Positions 33,986 to 44,204 of a stretch of DNA of 64,000 nt are shown in pieces. Every line of letters begins with the position of its first letter. The first letter of the stretch is position 1. Origin of the DNA: Paguma larvata (taxonomy: Eukaryota; Chordata; Mammalia; Carnivora; Viverridae); the NCBI GenBank assembly GCA_030068075.1, contig CM057824.1, positions 129,880,414 to 129,944,413 of the forward strand. The letters are read 5' to 3'. A program made the position numbers and the translations under genes. The notes beneath the pieces were generated by a model. The model was given only the letters and a program-made list of their open reading frames with translations, did not search any database and was not told the DNA's origin.

Positions 33986-34118
33986 AGGATAGTAGTGCAG
34001 GTTAAACCCCTTTATTCTTCGAGTGGGGAAACTAGGACCCAGAGGTATAAGAGACTTTTCTATTCAGAATCTAGCTAATGACATTGAAAATCTAGAATTT
34101 AAGTGCAGGCCTACTTTT
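33986..34118 (-). repeat. Possible MIR, minus strand
   Basis: GTGGGGAAACTAGGACCCAGAGGTATAAGAGAC, then AATCTAGCTAATGAC..GAAAATCTAGAATTTAAGTGCAGGCC parallels the MIR antisense core (GGGGAAACTGAGGC, then ACACAGCTAGTAAGTGG). Diverged. Confidence 0.5.
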
Positions 34119-36286
34119 GTACTGGCAAAAGTACAAAGGAAGCTTTCCAGTTCACAATATGCCTATTCTTTACTTCTCACACCTGGCTCCATCTGACTCT
34201 CTAGCCACCTGAATATGTATTCTGGCAATAAAAATCCATATATCAGGCTCCATCTGAAAAGTCTTACATCTTCCTACCCTACCCTCTTTTCTCATTTCTT
34301 AGGCCCAGGAGCAGGAACACAAATGAGAATCTCAGAGAAGACAAGGTCAGGAGAAGGCTTGGCCCTTTGAGTAGGGGATCCCAGGGTCCTAGATCATGGT
34401 TTGAAAGAGGGGGGAGTAGGCTCTCTGTGAGTGTATCTCCTCAATACAATGGCCCCTTGGACAGGTGGGTCATGGCTGGGATGTCTAAAGCCCTGGTCCA
34501 AGAATCAAGGCCTTCTTGCTTAAATCATAAGATAGCACTGCCTAAGTATCTCACTTCACAACCAGTGAACTTTCAAATCCTTTTTAACTGTATTACTCAA
34601 ACTTGTTTACTCATTTTGAATGTTCATTATTGTCTATTTGGAACTAGGAGATGCTTCTTCCATTTTTCTAAGCATTTCATTTTTTAATGGACATCTGTTT
34701 CATTCCAATATTTAATTTTTAGGATGATAAAATGTCACAAAGATCCCTGAATATTTAAGGTAATGTGTTTCTAGTATTAAAGGAAACAATATATTGGGTG
34801 TAAAAATTTAAACATTTACATAATAATACATAAAAAGTTAACAATGAAATGAGTCATAAATATCTGAAAATGTTATAATATATTCAGGTTTACTGATCAT
34901 AAAAATTAGAGAGAAAAGAAATGGAAGAATATCATTATATGTTTCAAACTGGTAAATTTCTAAACTGTGGTAATGCACCATGCTGGTGCTGAAATCGGCA
35001 TTGATGGGTTGCTAGAAATGGAAATGAGTATTTTTGGAAATCAACTCACAAATAGGAATTAGTTTAAACCATTCTAAAAATTCCATGTCTAGAAATCTAA
35101 CTTAAGCTGTTAAAAAAGTACAATGTATGATCAAGAAAAAAAAAACAAAACGCCTTAAAGATTCCATATTAGGAAAGATGATGAACCAAATGAGGAATCT
35201 ACATAAAATTGGTACATCTCCAAAAGGTACTTAAGTTTTGAACTTTGTTTAGAGAATTCTCCAGATTTTTTTTTAACTTGAAAGAATATTGATCTTTTGT
35301 CAGACATTTTGGAGGCTCTTTAAACATTGAAATTTTAAACTTAAAATGTAGTAATATTCAGAAAAAGGAGGTGACGTGCAAATTTTTCTGTACTTCTTTT
35401 TCCCAATTTAAACATAGAGCCTAGTATAGACCATTTCCCCACCCAAGGAATAGGTCCTATTTAATGTTCTTTTAAAGTGTACTTTGTGTGTGTGTATGTT
35501 CACTATTCTCTTGGGGTCATTACTCACGGTTATGAATCCTCTTATGCCCCTGGTATTCTGACTGTCCGTTCACGGCTATTCTCTTGGAAGAAGGCTTTTT
35601 ACTCCTGCAGCCAATTCTCCTGGGAAGAGGTGTTTTGAAATACACCCCTTGGCGTGCTCTCTTTTGTAGATACATTTTGTAGTTAGCGTCTTTGCCCTAA
35701 CCCAGGTGTAACTGAGCCCTGCTTTGGGACAGCACTTGTTCTCTGTGGCCTGCCACTTTAAGGCCAAACTCCAAATTTTCCAAACATCTTTGAAGAGTGG
35801 TTTCACCTGCCCTCAGGAGATCCGAGGCAGTGGAAACATGTAGCACATAAACAACTTTCTTCAAATATTTACTCCATCTCTTTGGAATTGGTGGTGATTG
35901 TTACTGGCTGATCTAGTTTTAAACTATGTCCTTTTAGTATGTCCTGCATAGGTGGTCTTAATTCCTCTGTAGTATATGGGGGCATTTGACCTGGTAATAA
36001 TATTATTTCTAGCCTATAGAGACTTATTAGCAGAACCAGAGTACCTCAAAGTGAATGATTAATTATTGCTTTGGATCCTGTTTTGAAATTTTTCATTTCT
36101 TTGGTGCATAGAGGTATTTTGAAAGGTTATATCATTCTTGTTCTTTGAAGCTTCTGTTGAAACCAAGACATCTAAACACTTGCAGTGGAATATTGCTAAA
36201 TTATCTGGGTTTAAAATCTATTAGAATGTTCTAAAATCTTAAAATATTAGAATGTACTTCATGTGTTTTCTATCACCTCTTTAAGG
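34119..36286. other. Unassigned sequence with a GC-richer block
   Basis: Mostly AT-rich and unrecognised. 35505-35830 is clearly GC-richer and holds a 76-codon minus frame (35576-35806). It has no domain I recognise, and an unrecognised LTR is as likely as an exon. Confidence 0.45.
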
Positions 36287-36300
36287 TATTGGCATACTTA

Positions 36301-36517
36301 GGGGCGCCTGAGTGGCTCAGTTGGTTGAGCGTCCAACTTCAGCTCAGGTTATGATCTCATAGTTTGTGAGTTCGAGCCCCACGTCAGGCTCTGTGCTGAC
36401 AGCTCAGAACCTGAAGCCTGCTTCAGATTCTGCGTTTCCCTCTCTCTCTGCCCCTCCTCTGCTCGTGCTCTATCTCTATCTCTCTCTCTCATAAATAAAC
36501 ATTAAAAAAAAAAAAGA
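36301..36517 (+). mobile_element. Felid CAN SINE, plus strand, 14-bp target duplication
   Basis: Head GGGGCGCCTGAGTGGCTCAG, GAGTTCGAGCCCCACGTC, CTGACAGCTCAGAACCTG, CT tract, ATAAATAAACATT and an A12 tail. Flanks TATTGGCATACTTA (36287-36300) and TATTGACATACTTA (36518-36531) differ at one base. Confidence 0.95.
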
Positions 36518-36531
36518 TATTGACATACTTA

Positions 36532-37369
36532 TCACAATGTTCTATTGTTCTTGTTCTCTAGGGTCTCAACTGAAACCAAGACAAAAATTTTCCCATTTTA
36601 CATCATTTTATATTTTATATTATATTTCTCCAATTGTGGATGCTAATATAAAACTAGGGAAATATATAATTACATATAGGCTGAACAGTCTAGAGGGAGG
36701 ATAATATGTTCTGGAAGAGCAGTTTCTATTCAGACCAAGCAGATAACATACTTTCATCTTCTGAGCCAGGAGCTGCCAGCAGATTGAACTGCATGTTTTA
36801 TGGAATAAATATCTACATCTATCCAAATATCTATATGTGTAATATATCTATATCTATCTATATTAATATCTATCCGAATCAAGGACACATTAAGATAAAA
36901 TCTACTGGTTCTATGCCTGTCATCTTTGTTTTCACCTGTCAGTATACCAGGTACCACCCCATTCCCACCCGACTTCTGTAACTCTTAATTTCTATCATAG
37001 TGAGGCATACTTTATTGTCACTGTCTCAACCTTCATCCTTTCTCCTCCAACGCCTCCAATGTGGAACACGATAACTGCAGAATTCTCTGTACTCTCAACT
37101 AGATTAATTTTCAGTAATAACTGCATAAACTAAACTCAGATTCTGTCTCTCTGCAGAACATACTAGATTCTATTTCAAAACTCTCTTGGACAATCATTTA
37201 TTATCTGCTTCCCTCTGAACTAAGGATCCAGGGGTAGAGTTTGGTATTCTCTTCTTTCAGACTTTTATTTCTCTTTAAGTGTTCTTTATTCCTCTTTCTG
37301 TTTCCTTTTATCTTTCCTCGAACACTCGATACCTGGTTCACAATTGTTTTGTCCACCTTTAGATGCTAC
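36532..37369. other. Unassigned sequence with an imperfect TATC tract
   Basis: 36808-36880 is an interrupted ATCTAT-rich microsatellite. The frames at 36706-36981 and 36754-36957 translate it from opposite strands. No other feature recognised. Confidence 0.5.
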
Positions 37370-37624
37370 TGATATCACCTTGAGTGTAGATGTCTACACA
37401 GACAATCCAGAAGATAACCAGATTCTGGGTTTGATGATTTTTAATTTTTTTCATGAGCAGCAACCTTTTAGACTTTCATTCAGCAATCCACCTTGACAAT
37501 TTCAGTCTTGACCTTGTCATTACCTGTAATACAATTATTCTGTCTCTATATATCTCTAATAATACAGTGATTCCCAGCTGTGACCACAGCCTCCTTTATT
37601 ATCTGTCTGCTTGGTCAAAAACTC
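37370..37624 (+). pseudogene. Relic of a CR1/L2-clade LINE endonuclease, plus strand
   Basis: Plus-strand translation gives a patchy match to the C-terminal part of CR1/L2-type endonucleases: DVYTDNPED with an FFHEQQ segment (about 37388-37468), then LDLVITCNTI (about 37507-37536) and CDHSLLYYLS (about 37579-37608). This parallels the family order GDFN.H.DNP, then HTLDLVIT.N, then SDH..L. The frame shifts between the first and second pieces. It would be very old in a mammalian genome. Confidence 0.5.
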
Positions 37625-39299
37625 TTGATCAGGAACTGAGACCTCTATAAATTTCTCCCCATCTACCTCTTTTTCTCACTTTATTATTATCCAGCTTGGG
37701 TTTCATGGTCCATGATTTCAAGGACATTCTTGCAAATATTCTAAACCTCTTCATTCCTCTGTTATTCTTATTGAGCCTATCAAGCAAAACAACAACCTTC
37801 GATAACCTAGACATCATAATGTAGGATGCCCTTACCCCCGCAGCCGAACAGTGCTAGATAATTTCACACATGAGGTCATATTAGCCTCCTAAAATGCAAT
37901 ATCATCATTCACAAGCCAGCCCTTGGGGCTGCCCTTCTATCTCTCTACAAAATGTTTTAATCTTTTCCCCTTTCTTCAAATGTTGATACTCATACATATC
38001 CTTAACTCTAACAAACGTCTTTGCTATCTACCTGTCAAAGAAAGTGGAGACCATAGATTAGGCTACAGATATTTTAATACTACAAAATATAAACACTTTC
38101 ACATCTGTGGACTCATCTTTCCTAAGGTTAATACCTTTATTTGCATATTGAAATCCACAGTTTCTTATCCTTTCAGTAAAAATCCATTACTGATTTCCTC
38201 TAATTTATCTTGCATATTCAAATATTTAATTCTCAGTTAAAAGTCACTATTATTATGGTTTTTATTAATTTACTTTGTTTTAATCAAAATGGCAAATGTA
38301 TTGGACATCAGGGTTCTTTTTCTTATCTTCCTGTGGCATAGAGAAACTCAGAGATTCAAAAATTCATATGTTGGAAGCGCCTTGATCTCTGAAAAAACCA
38401 GTTAAGCATAGACACTCAGTTGCTCTCAACTCAGTGGTGATGTGAATAAGAGATAAACTCTCCTTTTTCCCACAAAATAGCAAGAATAATACTTAATCCT
38501 TGGAAACACATTTGTAAAAATGTATCAATTTGTTATCAACGTAATAAAAGATTCAGGACATATTTATTTATATGCAGTATAAACACGGAGGTTCAAAACA
38601 TCTGCTAAAATGGAACACAGCTGTAAACAGATTATCTTGGAGTTTACAGGTGTCTGTCTCTACTCTGCAGGGCATTCTTTGTTTTGTTTTTAATCATTGA
38701 CATTGTGATTGATCTCTTATAGGGCTGTAACAGCTAGCATTATTTTCACTAATACAGAAAATGTTACCTTGCAGTGGTATTATGGTTGTGTACAAAACAT
38801 GATATAGGGAGTCAAAAAAAAAAATAAATACATTTTAAATTTATTTTATATATAAATATTTAAATATGTAGTATAGTTATAATAATTCAGAAAAAAATAA
38901 GTGTTAATTATTACTGTATAAACATGTTTGCTTCCTTTAAAGATACATACAATGAAATATAAATGCTTCCAAGTACAAAAAAATGAGAATTTAGTTGACA
39001 TTTTTATTAATTATGTAAAATGTGATTTTCTTAATAAACTTTGACTTTCACAGTCTAATGCCCATCCATGTTTTGTCTTCATATTTGTTAACATTGCTAC
39101 TGCTTGAGGTGAAAAAGAAAACATTTATTAGAAAATAATTGAAATAATAATAGAAATAATAGAAAATTCTCATTCAGTGTAATCTAGTCTGGTTTACAAA
39201 TATTTCAAACATTATGGTAAGCAATTTCTAAGTAGGGCAAAGAACAAAATTTAGCCTTTATGATTTAGTGTCTACATGACTTCCATTGTATTATAAACA
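37625..39299. other. Unassigned sequence
   Basis: 37625-38240 is pyrimidine-rich and may continue the CR1/L2-like relic, but I see no clear motif. 38240-39299 is AT-rich and unrecognised. Confidence 0.45.
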
Positions 39300-39451
39300 T
39301 TTTTTAAAATTTCTTCTCCACCTTTATTGAGGACTAATTGAGAATAAAATTAAACATATTTAAAGTGTACAGTGTGAAGATTTAATATACATATACAATG
39401 TGCAATCCCTACCACGATCACGATAATTAACATACCTATTACCTCACTTGA

Positions 39452-39484
<33 letters not shown>

Positions 39485-39836
39485 TATGGTGAGAACGTGT
39501 AAGATCTACTCTCAAAATTTCAAGTATGCAATACCATGTTATTAACTGTAAATCACCATGCTCTATATTAGTTTCTCAGAACTTACTCAGTTTGTAACTA
39601 AAATTTTGTACCCTTTGATCTCTAGCGCTACATTTCCCCTTTCCCAACTCCCAGCAGCCACAACTTTATTCTGTTTCTTTGATAGATATATCTTTTTGTA
39701 ACTTCCACAAATAAGTGATACCATATGGTATTTGTCTTAATATGTCAGGTAGCATAATGCCCTCCAAGTTCTCCCATGTTTTCATCAATGGCATGGTTTT
39801 CTACCTGTTGTTTTGCCTGAATGATGTTCCATTGTA
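39300..39836 (-). repeat. Old L1 3' UTR, minus strand (left part, split by a Tigger)
   Basis: Antisense L1MB-type 3' UTR: CCTTTATTGAGGACTAATTGAG, AAAGTGTACAGTGTGAAG, TTGTAACTAAAATTTTGTACCC, CTACATTTCCCCTTTCCCAACTCCCAGC, AAGTGATACCATATGGTATTTGTC, ATGATGTTCCATTGTA. A (TG)n tract (39453-39488) sits inside. It resumes near 41035. Confidence 0.85.
39453..39488. repeat. (TG)n microsatellite
   Basis: About 13 uninterrupted TG units, then a TATG interruption, within L1 3' UTR. Confidence 0.9.
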
Positions 39837-40622
39837 CAGTAAAACCTTGGTTTGAGAGCATAATTTGTTCTGGAAACATGCTTGTAATCCAAAGCACTTG
39901 TATCTCAAAGTGAATTTCCCTGTAAGAAATAATGAAACTCAGACAATTCATTCCACATCCCAAAATTATTCATATAAAATTATTGCAATACTGTAACATA
40001 ATATAAAATAATAAAGAAAATACAAAATATAAGGAAAAATAAATTAACCTGCACTTACCTTTGAAAACCTTTGTGTGTATGAGGGAGACAAGAGAGAAGA
40101 GGGTTATTGTGTAGAACTACTTTCACTATCACTGATGGATGTTGACTACAGTACAGTATTAATAAACTCTTATCAAATACAGTATTTAATGTAACTGCCA
40201 ATAAGGCAGCAGAGGAAAGGGTCTATATCTGTAGGCAGCCTGACCTAGAATGAAGCAAGCATTCCTAAACTTACTCTTGTATGGAAAAGCAAAAGACTGT
40301 CCATAGGCGCTTGGAAGTGACAAAAAATACACTAGTGCCAATTGTGGGCCCCTTCCAATGTTCTGAAAAATCACTGATTTCTGCCAAACCCTGCGGCCTG
40401 AGCCTGAGCATCTGAGCAGGGAGATGATCACCCACAATCCCACAGTGAGAGAGAGAGCAGTGGTCACAACCACTGGCTCATTTGTGACCATTGACATTTG
40501 GTGTCACGTATTACTCATATTGAAAGGCATCGTTCATTTTTCAAGTTAAAATTTATTAGAAATGTTTGCTCATCTTGTGAAACACTCACAGAACAAGTTA
40601 TTCACAATCCAAGGTTTTACTC
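39837..40622. mobile_element. Non-autonomous Tigger-like (TcMar) DNA transposon with intact ends
   Basis: The 786-bp element is bounded by 14-bp terminal inverted repeats, CAGTAAAACCTTGG at 39837-39850 and CCAAGGTTTTACTC at 40609-40622 (13 of 14 match), and flanked by TA on each side (39835-39836, 40623-40624), as for mariner/Tigger insertions. Subterminal text (GAGCATAATTTGTTCTGGAAACATG, ATCCAAAGCACTTGTATCTCAAAGTGAATTTCCC; right end AACACTCACAGAACAAGTTATTCACAATCC) is Tigger-like. It resembles the carnivore-restricted Tigger1a_Car group from memory. No DDE transposase frame remains, so it must have been moved in trans. It lies inside an L1 3' UTR and is younger than that L1. Confidence 0.85.
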
Positions 40623-40624
40623 TA

Positions 40625-41034
40625 TATATTTGGTACTAACTGAATTCTTCCTAATATTTAAGATCATTTCAACTGTCAAAATGCTGGCAGACACATTGGT
40701 TTTACTTTTGTAGTTAACTGTACAGAAAATTTAAGAAGTGTGTGGATGCTTTTCATGATCAGGATTTTCCTTTAGTAGGGTTACAATCGTAGTAAATATA
40801 CGTGAAAAAAATTAAAAATGTATTTTTGTGATATACTATGTTGAGCGGGAAGAAAATATTTGTAATTGTCATAGATTCTTATCAAATATTATACAATGCA
40901 ATGTGCACAAATTTCTTAATTTTTGCTACTTTTCTAAGATATATTAAAACTGGTTTGTATTTTGTAGCAAATGGGCTCAAGAAAAAAATACCAGAACTAA
41001 CTAACTCACACACATACACACACACACGCATGTA
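40625..41034. other. Unexplained 410 bp between the Tigger and the resumed L1
   Basis: The L1 text stops at 39836 and resumes about 41035, but the Tigger ends at 40622. The intervening AT-rich sequence, ending in a CA tract (41008-41030), matches no family I recognise. It could be an added insertion or expanded L1-internal sequence. Confidence 0.5.
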
Positions 41035-41330
41035 TACACATATCACATTTTCTGTATTTATTCATCCATTAATAGATGCGTAGGTTGTTTCCATATCTTG
41101 GCTATTTTAGGTAATGCTGCAGTGAACATAGGAGTGCAGATATCTCTGAGATACTGATTTTATTTCTCTTAGATATACACCCAAAAATGAAGATTACTGG
41201 ATCATATGGAAGTTCTATTTTTAAATTATTGAAGAAGCTTCATACACTTTATCATAGTGATTGCACCAATTTTCATTCCTAGCAGTAGCGTGCAAGGGTT
41301 GGCTTTCTCCACATCCTCACAAACACTTAT
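41035..41330 (-). repeat. Old L1 3' UTR, minus strand (right part)
   Basis: Antisense L1: TTATTCATCCATTAATAGATGCGTAGGTTGTTTCC, ATCTTGGCTATTTTAGGTAATGCTGCAGTGAACATAGGAGTGCAGATATCTC, TACACCCAAAAATGAAGATTACTGGATCATATGG, TTGCACCAATTTTCATTCCTAGCAG, CTCCACATCCTCACAAACACTTATG. Confidence 0.9.
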
Positions 41331-41785
41331 GATCCCATGACTTTTTGACTCAGGACCCAGGGACAGGGCTCAGAGGAGAGACAATAAAGCCCTGGGAATG
41401 CATGGTCACAACTGACTCAGAACTGAGGGGACAGAGCACAGGCAGCAGCACAGCCCTGGTGATCGCAGATCAAAGCATTTCCTTAGCCACCAAAGAGAGC
41501 TGGGTGCAGCATTTGGACAGCATGGCTCCAAAGATCGCAAAGCAAACTTAGCCCTTGGGGGCACAGTGCGGTAGCAGTTCAGAATCACTGGATAGCAATA
41601 GCTGTGGCGTCCCATCCAAGAGAGTGAGGCACAGCCAGGAGTAAGTTTCACCACCAGGCTCAGGGGCTCCAGACAGCTACATCAGCTGTGATCAGCCTCA
41701 GTGAAGACTGACCCTAGAGACTGTGGGAACCTCAGTACCAAAGGATACAGATGTCCATGGTAGTGATGAGAATTGCTAAAATCCT

Positions 41786-41819
<34 letters not shown>

Positions 41820-42090
41820 AGTGGAGTGGAAACCTTCTGAGGGAATCCTTCCGGGCACTGAGTGGCTCCACACCAGAGGATGAGAATGGAATGGCACAGG
41901 TAAGGTGCTTTCTATGCCTTTCTGTGTGGCAGTCGTTGGTTTTCACGCTCCAGGGAGTTTCTGCTGCTTTGTTGTAGTCCAGAGCATTTGCATAGCTACT
42001 TTCTTTGATTTGCAGTTGTTTCTTAGTTGTTGTATTGATTTTGTGGGAGAGATGAGTGTTAGGACCTCCAGCCTGTCATCTTGTTGACGT
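41331..42090 (-). repeat. GC-richer block, probably L1 5' UTR joined to the 3' UTR by deletion
   Basis: In minus orientation it begins near 42090 with CGTCAACAAGATGACAGGCTGGAGGTCC, resembling an old L1 5' end (AAGATGGC.GA..AGG...CC), and continues as GC-rich sequence to 41331. There it meets L1 3' UTR on the same strand. ORF1 and ORF2 are absent, implying a large internal deletion or two unrelated pieces. A 29-bp poly(T) run splits it. Confidence 0.4.
41788..41816. repeat. Poly(T) run of 29 bp
   Basis: Uninterrupted T29 flanked by ATCCTCC and ACTAGTGG inside the GC-richer block. On the minus strand it is poly(A), but no SINE or L1 3' end precedes it, so it is not an obvious retroelement tail. 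Confidence 0.9.
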
Positions 42091-42661
42091 CACTTTCTGT
42101 GTTATGAATTTAAGTGTGCTACGATGTTATGTAAGTGTCCTTTGAAGAAGTACACTAAAATACATGTGGTCTAAATTTTGAATAGAACAAACATGAGTCA
42201 GTGGGAAAATTGGCGTTCTGCCTCTTGAAAACAGAGAATATTAGTGGAGATATTATTAAACTATCTAACCTATTCTAAATTGGTTTGTTCTTCTGTGTTC
42301 ATATTTAACTATTAGCTACACTAAAGGTCATTAATTAACAGACAACAAAAACAAACACCTAAATCATAGTATAATTGTAATGACATCACATGTGTGCAGT
42401 ATTCTTTGTTTACATCCATCCTCATTGCTAGATCTTCCTTCTCTGACTTTGTGCTCTGGGAGCTTGAACCTTCGGACTGGATCAGATGGTATAATTTTCT
42501 CACTTGCTCCAGCTAACACTGGGAGAATCCCAATTGTCTTCCTTTATCCATGATGCTGCAATGCTGGTTCGGTGCCTCTGTGGCGGTAGTTTTCCACTCT
42601 CCCTGAAGCCCGTCATCCACGGTTCCCCTCACAGTCCTGCTGTGCTTTTGGATCTAGGTTG
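42091..42661. other. Unassigned sequence
   Basis: No gene or repeat recognised. Confidence 0.45.
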
Positions 42662-42685
42662 GAAAATGACTTTCTCTATTTCATA

Positions 42686-42893
42686 TTTCTTTTTAAGTTT
42701 TTATTTTGTAAGAGTCAAAGAGACATGAGCATGTACATGCATGTGAGAAAGAGGCAGAGAGAGCGAGAGAGAGAGAGAGAAAGAGAGGGAATCCCAAGCA
42801 GGCTCCATGCTGTCAGCACAGAGCCCCACGTGGGGCTTGATCTCACGAACCATGATATCATGATCTAAGCCTACTGAGCCAGCCAGGCACCCC
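42686..42893 (-). mobile_element. CAN SINE (older), minus strand, 24-bp target duplication
   Basis: TTTTTAAGTTTTTATTTTG tail, GA microsatellite 42755-42788, GCAGGCTCCATGCTGTCAGC, GGGGCTTGATCTCACGAACC and head complement GAGCCAGCCAGGCACCCC. Flanks at 42662-42685 and 42895-42918 share GAAAATGACTTTCTCTATTT-like sequence over 24 bp with two differences. This is longer than usual for these SINEs. Confidence 0.93.
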
Positions 42894-42918
42894 TGAAAAT
42901 GACTTTTTCTATTTGATA

Positions 42919-43809
42919 GTTTCTACGTACCTCAATATCTTTTCATTCCCATGCACATCGGTAGGTAATCCCCTCATTAAAGCTCTATGTGCACTCTATT
43001 TGTTTAGAATAGTAATAACATTCACATCTATGTCTTGTTGATCAAAGACCACATGTGGTTCTTTAATTATTTTTCAATTAGGTGTTATGTTAGTAATAAA
43101 AATGATTGAAGTAGGTCAATAAAGGAAATAAATAAAAGCAGCATAATCATTTAGTTCTTGAAGAGTAAAAAGAATTTCCTTTCTTTATATTTCAGTGAAG
43201 TGACTCTAATACACTTTCCACCTAAAGTATACTTTTTCATTCAATACTAGTCAAATATTGATAGTTTGAACCCCTAAACTCAAATGATACATGCCATTTT
43301 TATAAAAAATTTACTCAATCTTTAAATATTACTTGCATTCTCAAGTAATGAGGAGTTGTTACTCAAAAGAAGTAAATTTTGTTCTACAGTAGTGGCTTAT
43401 TTTGATAAACTTTGGAAACTACCAATTTAAGGAGGATATTTGTTTAATTCCTTTCTGTGTGCCAGCACCGGCATTGGTTCCACTAGGTGCTTACTAAATG
43501 ACCTAAATATATGTTAGTTAAATTAGTAAATATATGAAAACTTAGAGTCATATAACATTTAACAACAGAGGGCCGAAGCTCTTTGGCTTTTTACAACTCT
43601 ATTGGTAATGTTTTATCATTAATTTCTCAAATGAACAAAGAGGCTTGGACATTTTGAAAACATTCCCAAAATCACATAGCTAACCATGTTGTTGGAGTCA
43701 TGAATCCATCCACCTTATTCTGTAACCTGTTTCAGTGATAAGATACTACAACATGCATCCCATTAATGTAGTTTTCCAATGTTATCCAGCCTTTATGAAT
43801 ATATATTTA
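42919..43809. other. Unassigned AT-rich sequence, with a possible MIR scrap
   Basis: CCCAAAATCACATAGCTAACCATG near 43667 recalls the MIR antisense core (GGTCACACAGCTAG), but flanking support is weak. Confidence 0.4.
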
Positions 43810-43902
43810 AGCAAGTATTTATTGAGTGCTTATTATATGTAATTTACTCAATTATCTACTTATCTCATTTAAATGCTTAAGATAACTCTTTTAGGGATAC
43901 GA
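43810..43902 (-). repeat. MIR, minus strand (left part)
   Basis: AAGTATTTATTGAGTGCTTATTATATG, then TTATCTCATTTAAATGCTTAAGATAACTC matches the antisense MIR 3' half in order (TTTATTGAGCGCTTAC, then ATCTCATTTAATCCTCACAAC). A SINE interrupts it; it resumes at 44113. Confidence 0.7.
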
Positions 43903-44112
43903 TTTTTAAAAATTTTATTTTGATGTTTATTCATTTTTGAGAGAGTATGTGCAGGGGAGGGGCAGAGAGAGAGGGAGACACAGAATCTGAAGCAGGCTCC
44001 AGATTCCCAGCTGTTGGCACAGAGCACAACACGGGGCTCAAACTCATGAACTGCGAGATCCTGACCTGAACCAAAGTCAGACACTTAACCAACTGAGCCA
44101 CCCAGGTGCTCC
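43903..44112 (-). mobile_element. Felid CAN SINE inside a MIR, minus strand
   Basis: TTTTATTTTGATGTTTATTCATTTTTGAGAGAG, GAAGCAGGCTCCAGATTCCCAGCTG, GGGGCTCAAACTCATGAACTGCGAG, head complement CAACTGAGCCACCCAGGTGCTCC. A target duplication is unclear (AGGGATAC versus AGGATATAC). Confidence 0.93.
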
Positions 44113-44204
44113 AGGATATACTATGTTATCATCATCATCGTATTATTATTTTGCATAAGAGGAAACTAAGGCAAATAAACTCCAAACTGAGAATGATAAA
44201 CTCC
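44113..44204 (-). repeat. MIR, minus strand (right part)
   Basis: TATTATTATTTTGCATAAGAGGAAACTAAGGCAAATAAACTCC matches antisense MIR core (ATTATTATCCCCATTTTACAGATGAGGAAACTGAGGCA). It continues 43810-43902. Confidence 0.7.

Noticed and set aside
36808..36880. Pair of opposite-strand frames around 36706-36981
   Set aside because: Both translate an imperfect ATCTAT repeat.
41682..41897. 71-codon minus frame with a lysine run
   Set aside because: The lysine run is translated poly(A), and the frame sits in repeat sequence.
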